Assembly (NCBI GenBank): GCA_004299495.1
Contig: SCPY01000128.1
Coordinates: 1-5,514, forward strand
Direction: 5' to 3'
Source: a bacterium
GTDB taxonomy: Bacteria > Omnitrophota > Gorgyraeia > Gygaellales > UBA12090
DNA length: 5,514 nt
In this document: positions 1 to 4,388 of the stretch, in pieces
Layout of the letters: each line of letters begins with the position of its first letter
Position numbering within the stretch: position 1 is the first letter of the stretch
Position numbers and translations under genes: made by a program
The notes under the pieces: model-generated
Told to the model about the DNA's origin: nothing
The model's database searches: none
The model's input: the letters and a program-made list of their open reading frames with translations, nothing else

Positions 1-208
1 GAGATCCCCCATCTTGGCGCAATTCTCAAGCGCCATAGAATACGCCACCCACCCTCGGATCTGGGGGATCTCCGAGTTTTCGCAGGTAATAGAGGCGTTT
101 GATAAGGGAGTGCAATCCATTATCATCGGAGAGAAAACCCCGGAGCAGATAGCGGCTGAAGTGCAAAAGGTCAAGGAAAGAGAATTGGCAAAGAAAAAAG
201 CCAAATGA
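1..208 (+). CDS. Sugar ABC transporter substrate-binding protein, C-terminal fragment
   Basis: This is the last 68 residues of a gene that begins before the window; the frame is open from base 2 to the TGA at 206-208. Binding proteins of this kind (family 1, UgpB/MalE-like) capture a sugar or oligosaccharide outside the inner membrane and deliver it to the permeases. The visible tail has the usual end of the family: a Pro/Trp segment (HPRIWGISEFSQVIEAF), an amphipathic helix, then a GEKTPEQIAAEVQKV helix like the 'GKKSPEEAL' ending of many sugar-binding proteins, and a Lys-rich tail. The stop overlaps the next start by ATGA, and two MalF/MalG-type permeases follow, which supports the call. 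A TTG at 14 is an internal Leu codon, not a likely start. Substrate cannot be read from this fragment. The family call is based on a short tail plus context. Confidence 0.8.
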   Translation, partial: RSPILAQFSSAIEYATHPRIWGISEFSQVIEAFDKGVQSIIIGEKTPEQIAAEVQKVKERELAKKKAK

Positions 209-1089
209 AAATTAAATCTACCCTGGAAAACTATCTTTTTGTCCTGCCGGCGGTTATCATTTTTTCCATCTTTTATATCTATCCGTTCATGCAGGTTTTT
301 CTCTTGGGTATGTCTGATTGGGACGGCATCTCGGTTACGAAAGCTTTTGTGGGCTTGACCAATTTTAAGGAGATAATGTTTTCCGACCCTCCCTGGTGGC
401 AGTCAATGCGCCAGGCCGGATGGATTACCCTGGTCGCCTTAATTTTTCAGAATGCCCTGGCCTTTCTCCTGGCCTGGGCCTGCGACAGGGAAATAAGATT
501 AAAAAACTACTATCGGTTGATATTCTTCCTGCCGCCCATTTTATCGGAGGTAGTGGTGGGTTTGGTCTGGGGATGGCTTTTGGAAGGCAACTACGGGCTT
601 TTGAACAGCTGGCTGGCAAACTTGGGGCTTTCGCACCTGGCCAGAAGCTGGCTTACCGACCCTAAAACCGCGCTCAACTGCGTGGCAATAGTGCATTGCT
701 GGAAGGGCTTTGGCTGGGGATTCCTGATTTTTCTGGCAGGCCTGCAGACTATACCGCGCGAACTCTACGAGGCCGCGCGGGTTGATGGAGCCAATTCCTG
801 GTCTATGTTTAGAAAAATTACCATTCCCTTAATGATTCCCGTGGCGATATTAGTTTCCATACTCACCGTCCTGGGCACGATGCAGGCGTTTGTCCTGATT
901 ACGGCAATGACCGGCGGAGGGCCGGGCTATCACACCGAGGTTCCGGTGTTAAGAATTCTTGCCTCAATGAGGGGGTCTTCGCGTTTTGGCTATGCATGCG
1001 CTCAAGGCATTATCTTTGGGGTGATATTGATTTTTATCTCTTTTATCCAATACCGCTTTTCTAAGAGAAGCCAGGCAAAGGGAGCATGA
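205..1089 (+). CDS. Carbohydrate ABC transporter permease, MalF/UgpA type
   Basis: This 294-residue inner-membrane protein is one half of the sugar-conducting channel of a CUT1-type ABC importer. About six hydrophobic segments are visible, near residues 9-31, 72-95, 106-127, 157-180, 209-232 and 264-284. The cytoplasmic EAA loop that docks on the ATPase is clear at about 186-208, with EAARVDGA followed by a conserved Gly and ITIPL. The LxxLPAxxxxxxFxxYP opening near residues 11-27 and the MTGGGPGYHTEV segment at 235-246 are typical of MalF-like permeases of this length (about 290 residues; MalF of E. coli itself is much longer). The ATG overlaps the stop of the binding-protein gene (ATGA), and I see no good Shine-Dalgarno just upstream, so translation is probably coupled. 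It pairs with the permease at 1193-2041. The transported sugar is not known. Confidence 0.95.
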   Translation: MKIKSTLENYLFVLPAVIIFSIFYIYPFMQVFLLGMSDWDGISVTKAFVGLTNFKEIMFSDPPWWQSMRQAGWITLVALIFQNALAFLLAWACDREIRLKNYYRLIFFLPPILSEVVVGLVWGWLLEGNYGLLNSWLANLGLSHLARSWLTDPKTALNCVAIVHCWKGFGWGFLIFLAGLQTIPRELYEAARVDGANSWSMFRKITIPLMIPVAILVSILTVLGTMQAFVLITAMTGGGPGYHTEVPVLRILASMRGSSRFGYACAQGIIFGVILIFISFIQYRFSKRSQAKGA

Positions 1090-1094
1090 AAAAC

Positions 1095-1195
1095 AGCGTA
1101 TAGCGTAGAGCGCATAGCGTATAGTAAAAAGAAAAATATTTTATTTTCTTTACCTATCCGCTATCCGCTATCCGCTATCCGCTAAACGCTATATG
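1095..1195 (+). repeat. Heptanucleotide inverted-repeat element between the permease genes
   Basis: Left arm, 1095-1124, is four 7-nt units of AGCG(T/C)A(T/G) plus AG. Right arm, 1154-1195, is four exact CTATCCG units (1154-1181) followed by two diverged units, CTAAACG and CTATATG. Read on the other strand, the right-arm unit is AGCGGAT, so the arms are the same heptad with one substituted position. They can pair over 1095-1124 with 1153-1183, with mismatches falling about once per heptad. An A/T-rich inner stem caps it (1128-1135 with 1144-1151, 8 bp, loop 1136-1143). The element fills nearly the whole 103-nt gap between two genes whose neighbours overlap. It is not a normal terminator: there is no closing U-tract and an essential partner gene follows. 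It resembles in kind the 7-nt STRR repeats known from cyanobacteria, but I do not claim homology. Confidence 0.9.
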
Positions 1196-2041
1196 AAGAA
1201 TCCAGTATATTATAAAACCAAACGCATAACGGTTAATATTCTGATTCATATCTTTCTCCTTACCGTGGCGGCAAGCTGTATTTTCCCCCTGCTGTGGATG
1301 GTCGGATCAAGCTTAAAGACGCAAAGCACCATATTCTCCGACATGTCTTTAATTCCCCGTCAGATGCACTGGGACAATTATTATTGGGCATGGAAGGAGG
1401 GTGGTTTCGGCCGTTATTTCATCAACAGTATTTTTTATACTACTTCGGTAGTAATCGGCATCATTATTGTTTCCTCTCTGGCGGCCTATGCCTTTAGCCG
1501 CCTCAATTTTCCCGGCAAGAATCTTTTCTTTTACGCCTTTATGGCGGCGATGATGATACCCATTCCGGGAAGCTTTGTCCCCCTCTATGTCCTGCTGAAT
1601 AAATTACATCTTAGAAATACCCAATTGGGCTATATTTTGTGTATGATTAACGTGGGTTTGTCTACCAGCATATTTTTGCTGAAGACCTTCTTTGACAAGA
1701 TGCCCAGGGAGCTGGAGGACGCGGCGCGTATTGACGGCTGTTCTAAATTCGGCATCTGGTGGAACGTGGCCCTTCCCCTGGCCAAGCCGGTCCTGGCAGT
1801 GGTGGTGGTTTTTAACGCCCTCAACGTGTGGAACGAGTATTTGCTGGCCCTGCTGATTTTTGACAGCAAGCATCTTATGCCTCTTCAGGTAGCGTTAATG
1901 AAGTTTCACGGGGAATATATTACCCAGTACCATCTTTTAATGGCCGGCTTAACCATAGCGGCCCTGCCGATAATTATCGTGTATGTGCTGATGCAAAAAT
2001 ATATCGTTAAGGGCGTTACTCAGGGAGCGATTGTAGGATGA
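1193..2041 (+). CDS. Carbohydrate ABC transporter permease, MalG/UgpE type
   Basis: This 282-residue inner-membrane protein is the second channel subunit of the CUT1-type sugar importer and partner of the 205-1089 product. Hydrophobic segments lie near residues 13-36, 75-100, 110-132, 143-166, 197-222 and 245-267. The EAA loop is at about 173-196 (EDAARIDG, then a Trp pair and ALPL). Family signatures also include SSLAAYAFSRLNFPG at 94-108 and the C-terminal QKYIVKGVTQGA, the usual end of MalG-like proteins. Length matches the family (about 270-285). The start at 1193 gives a normal N-terminus for the family (short charged stretch, then helix 1), but the ATG lies in the last unit of the upstream heptad array and has no Shine-Dalgarno. 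The next in-frame ATG, at residue 36, falls within helix 1, so 1193 remains the best choice. The gene's stop overlaps the next gene by ATGA. Confidence 0.95.
   Translation: MKNPVYYKTKRITVNILIHIFLLTVAASCIFPLLWMVGSSLKTQSTIFSDMSLIPRQMHWDNYYWAWKEGGFGRYFINSIFYTTSVVIGIIIVSSLAAYAFSRLNFPGKNLFFYAFMAAMMIPIPGSFVPLYVLLNKLHLRNTQLGYILCMINVGLSTSIFLLKTFFDKMPRELEDAARIDGCSKFGIWWNVALPLAKPVLAVVVVFNALNVWNEYLLALLIFDSKHLMPLQVALMKFHGEYITQYHLLMAGLTIAALPIIIVYVLMQKYIVKGVTQGAIVG
2023..2027 (+). promoter_or_regulatory. Ribosome binding site for the secreted hydrolase gene
   Basis: GGGAG sits inside the end of the MalG-type permease gene, 10 nt before the ATG at 2038. The spacing is slightly long. Together with the ATGA overlap it supports 2038 as the start and suggests translation is partly coupled to the permease. 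It is a modest match that could be coincidental. Confidence 0.45.
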
Positions 2042-4308
2042 GAAGATATCTTTTGTCCTTTTTCGCTTTCTGCTTTCTGTTTCCCGCTGTCTGTTTTGCC
2101 CAAGACAGGCCGGAGTCTTCCGAGCTGATACTGAAGGCCTGGGCCGCGCAGGGGGAGAGAAAATTTGACGAGGTTTTTAAAATTACCCAGGAATGTATTG
2201 ACCTGTATAAGGAAAAGGCCGACAGCCAGCACGCGGGGCTTAAGGATTACCCCGCCAAAGACCAGCTTCCCTTAAGCGATGTGGCGGTGGCGTATTTTAT
2301 TCAGGCGGAGGCGCTTATGCGCCAGGAAAAACTCCAGGAAGCAAAAGAAAGATTTCAGGCGGTGATTGACCGTTATCGTTACGCGGTTGCCTGGGACCCT
2401 TCAAGAGGGGTGTATTGGAAGGTCGCGGGCGTTGCCCAGGAAAGCATAGATAAGATTAGCCAGGAGCTTTCCGGAAAAGGAAAAGTTCCTCCCGCGGAGG
2501 TTAAGCCGCAGACGCCCAGGACACAGGTGGCGCTTTACGATTCGGGCAAAGAAGAAGTGGTGGATTATGAGAAATACGGAGAATTTACCAATATCGGCAC
2601 TAAAGAATATAAGTATGTAATAAAAGACCAGGAAGGTTTATCCCGGGCGGTGGGTGAAGGCATTTATCCGAACACAACCTCAGTGCGCTGGGACCCGAAT
2701 TTTAAAAAACTTACTAAAGAAGGGCGCCTTTCCGGTTCGCATTGGGGCTTTGTGCATTCTCTGGATTTAGAGGCGGCATTCGTAAAATGGGCGCTTTCCA
2801 CCGAGCCGGAAGGGGTGAAGTTATTTTACACCGCGCTGATTTTAGAAAAAAGCGGCCTGCTTACGCACGCCTTAAAGGCATATTACGCGATTCTGGCGCA
2901 TTATCCCGGGGCAATCGGCTGGACCTATTGGCATACTCCCTGGTATGTGGGCCAGGCCGCGATTTTCAAAATAAAGTATATCCTGCGCACGCATCCCGAA
3001 CTGGGGTTAAAACTATCGGAGGCCAGAATCCGGATTGTCAACGGCTACGATAACAACATCGCCAATGACATTGTGATTACCAATCCGGGCAGGTTTGAAA
3101 GAATTCAGGCGAGAAGAACAGATGCCTTAGGCCTGGGTAAGCTTTTTACTCAGAAAAAGGAAAAAAAGGAAATAAAAAGGACGCTTGGAGAGGGTTCGGT
3201 GCGCCTGGTGCAGTATCAGGACTCTTCCTGGCAGCTTTTGGTAGAAGACAAGCCGTTTTCTGTGAAAGCAATAACCTATCAGCCCACCAAAATCGGGCAA
3301 TCTCCGGATGAGGGGACCCTAGGCAACTGGATGCAGGAGGATTTTAACAAGAACGGAAAGATTGACGGGCCATACGACAGCTATCTGGAAGATAATCGCA
3401 GGCCGGCCGGAGATTTCAGGCTGATGAAAGAGATGGGGGTAAATGCCATGCGCCTCTACCATCATCCCAAACCCATCAATAAGGAGCTATTGCGGGACTT
3501 GCATAAGAACTATGGCATCAGGGTAATTATGGGTGATTTTCTAGGCAAATACGCCCTGGGCTCAAAGGCGCCCTGGAATCCCGGCACCGATTACAATAAC
3601 CCCGAGCACAGAAAGAATATGCTTGAATCTGTGCGCAAGATGGTTGAAGATTCCAAGGATGAGCCGTATCTGCTTTTCTGGATTTTGGGAAACGAGAATG
3701 TCTATGGCGTGGCCTGTAACGCGGATAAGGACCCGGAGAGCTTCTTTAAATTTGCCAATGAGGCCGCGCTTTTAATCAAGTCTCTGGATAAAGAGCATCC
3801 GGTGGCGATTGCCAGCGGCGATACCTTATACTTGGATAAGTTTGCCAAGTTCTCACCCGACATAGATATCTTTGGCGCGAATGTATACCGGGGGGATTAT
3901 GGCTTTGGAATGTTCTGGGATTCCGTAAAGGAAGAGGCGGACAAGCCGGCGTTTCCCACGGAATTTGGCTGTCCTGCCCATGCTGAAGGGCTGAGCCGGG
4001 AAGAGGCGGAAAGCGCGCAGGCCTCCTATCATCAGGCATCCTGGGAAGATATTGTTTTGAATATGTCCGGACGCGCGGGCGCGGGGAACTCCATCGGAGG
4101 AATTGTTTTTGAGTTCCTGGATGAGTGGTGGAAGGCCTATGAGCCCAAGAAGCACGACACCAAAGGTTTCTTTACCGGGCCGTTTCCCGACGGTTATATG
4201 CATGAGGAGTGGCTGGGAGTGGCCGGACAGGGAGACGGTAAAGACAGCCCGTTTAAGAGAAACTTGCGTAAAAGCTATTATTTGTATCAGAAGATGTGGA
4301 AAGAATAG
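2038..4308 (+). CDS. Secreted TPR-like protein with clan GH-A (GH2-like) glycoside hydrolase domain
   Basis: This 756-residue protein probably hydrolyses a glycosidic bond outside the inner membrane; the substrate is unknown. Residues 1-21 form a Sec signal peptide (RR, hydrophobic core, likely cleavage at CFA|Q). Helical TPR-like stretches follow at about 30-60, 84-113 and 261-290. A Lys-rich linker lies at 373-381. The catalytic part, about 398-705, opens with the GH2-style strand LLVEDKPFSVKAITYQP and continues as a TIM barrel: MGVNAMRLYHHP (466-477), acid/base Glu553 in WILGNEN, nucleophile Glu642 in PTEFG, and a final-strand FEFLDEWWKA (691-700). Both catalytic Glu residues of clan GH-A are therefore present. 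The sugar-binding and immunoglobulin-like domains that precede the barrel in classical GH2 enzymes are not recognisable; TPR-like helices stand in their place. Residues 435-446 resemble an EF-hand/dockerin calcium loop. The start overlaps the permease stop by ATGA, tying it to sugar import. A related clan GH-A family, such as GH5, is possible. I am sure of the fold class and unsure of the exact family. Confidence 0.85.
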   Translation: MRRYLLSFFAFCFLFPAVCFAQDRPESSELILKAWAAQGERKFDEVFKITQECIDLYKEKADSQHAGLKDYPAKDQLPLSDVAVAYFIQAEALMRQEKLQEAKERFQAVIDRYRYAVAWDPSRGVYWKVAGVAQESIDKISQELSGKGKVPPAEVKPQTPRTQVALYDSGKEEVVDYEKYGEFTNIGTKEYKYVIKDQEGLSRAVGEGIYPNTTSVRWDPNFKKLTKEGRLSGSHWGFVHSLDLEAAFVKWALSTEPEGVKLFYTALILEKSGLLTHALKAYYAILAHYPGAIGWTYWHTPWYVGQAAIFKIKYILRTHPELGLKLSEARIRIVNGYDNNIANDIVITNPGRFERIQARRTDALGLGKLFTQKKEKKEIKRTLGEGSVRLVQYQDSSWQLLVEDKPFSVKAITYQPTKIGQSPDEGTLGNWMQEDFNKNGKIDGPYDSYLEDNRRPAGDFRLMKEMGVNAMRLYHHPKPINKELLRDLHKNYGIRVIMGDFLGKYALGSKAPWNPGTDYNNPEHRKNMLESVRKMVEDSKDEPYLLFWILGNENVYGVACNADKDPESFFKFANEAALLIKSLDKEHPVAIASGDTLYLDKFAKFSPDIDIFGANVYRGDYGFGMFWDSVKEEADKPAFPTEFGCPAHAEGLSREEAESAQASYHQASWEDIVLNMSGRAGAGNSIGGIVFEFLDEWWKAYEPKKHDTKGFFTGPFPDGYMHEEWLGVAGQGDGKDSPFKRNLRKSYYLYQKMWKE
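2065..2099 (+). repeat. Degenerate 7-nt periodic tract within the signal-peptide codons
   Basis: Two exact GCTTTCT units (2065-2078) are followed in the same 7-nt register by GTTTCCC, GCTGTCT and GTTTTGC. The tract is almost all pyrimidine plus one G per unit and encodes the hydrophobic core of the hydrolase signal peptide. Pyrimidine-rich codons are expected for Phe/Leu-rich sequence, so the later, diverged units may be chance. Confidence 0.4.
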
Positions 4309-4333
4309 GGTGAGGTGAAAGGAGGAGCGCAAA

Positions 4334-4361
4334 AGCAGAATTAAGAACTAAGAGCCAAGAA
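4334..4361 (+). repeat. Degenerate heptad tract in the spacer
   Basis: In 7-nt register the sequence reads AGCAGAA, TTAAGAA, CTAAGAG, CCAAGAA, sharing an AAGA/AGAA core at the same phase. The units are not identical, so this is a weak repeat. It is listed because it shares its period with the strong heptad arrays at 1095-1195. Confidence 0.35.
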
Positions 4362-4374
4362 AAAATAAATGAAA

Positions 4375-4381
4375 AAGGAGG
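4375..4381 (+). promoter_or_regulatory. Strong ribosome binding site for the tandem-domain gene
   Basis: AAGGAGG is a near-perfect Shine-Dalgarno sequence, 7 nt before the ATG at 4389. It fixes that ATG as the start and suggests efficient, independent initiation, unlike the overlap-coupled genes upstream. Confidence 0.9.
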
Positions 4382-4388
4382 AAATAAA

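Larger units (their letters stand above)
4309..4388 (+). other. Short purine-rich intergenic spacer
   Basis: The 80 nt between the hydrolase stop and the next start contain no hairpin followed by a T-run, so I see no terminator and expect read-through transcription. The spacer carries an unused Shine-Dalgarno-like AAAGGAGGAG at 4318-4327 with no start codon at a usable distance, a purine-rich stretch with weak 7-nt periodicity, and the real ribosome binding site at its end. I see no recognisable promoter. Confidence 0.6.

Noticed and set aside
14..16. TTG start of a separate 64-residue protein
   Set aside because: The frame is open to the window edge and the product matches the C-terminal tail of a sugar-binding protein, so this TTG is an internal codon.
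1095..1183. Rho-independent terminator between the permeases
   Set aside because: The hairpin is long, mismatched every heptad, and is not followed by a T-run; an obligate partner subunit is encoded directly downstream.
1095..1195. CRISPR array
   Set aside because: The repeats are 7 nt, contiguous and without unique spacers, and the two arms are in opposite orientation.
2092..2100. Lipobox making the hydrolase a lipoprotein at Cys19
   Set aside because: The residues before Cys19 (P-A-V) do not fit the usual L-[AST]-[GA]-C pattern, while CFA|Q is a normal signal peptidase I site.
3853..4332. 159-codon open frame on the minus strand
   Set aside because: It lies almost wholly antisense to the hydrolase catalytic domain, which has clear motifs and signal peptide in the plus frame. 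The minus translation shows no recognisable domain and is an antisense shadow.
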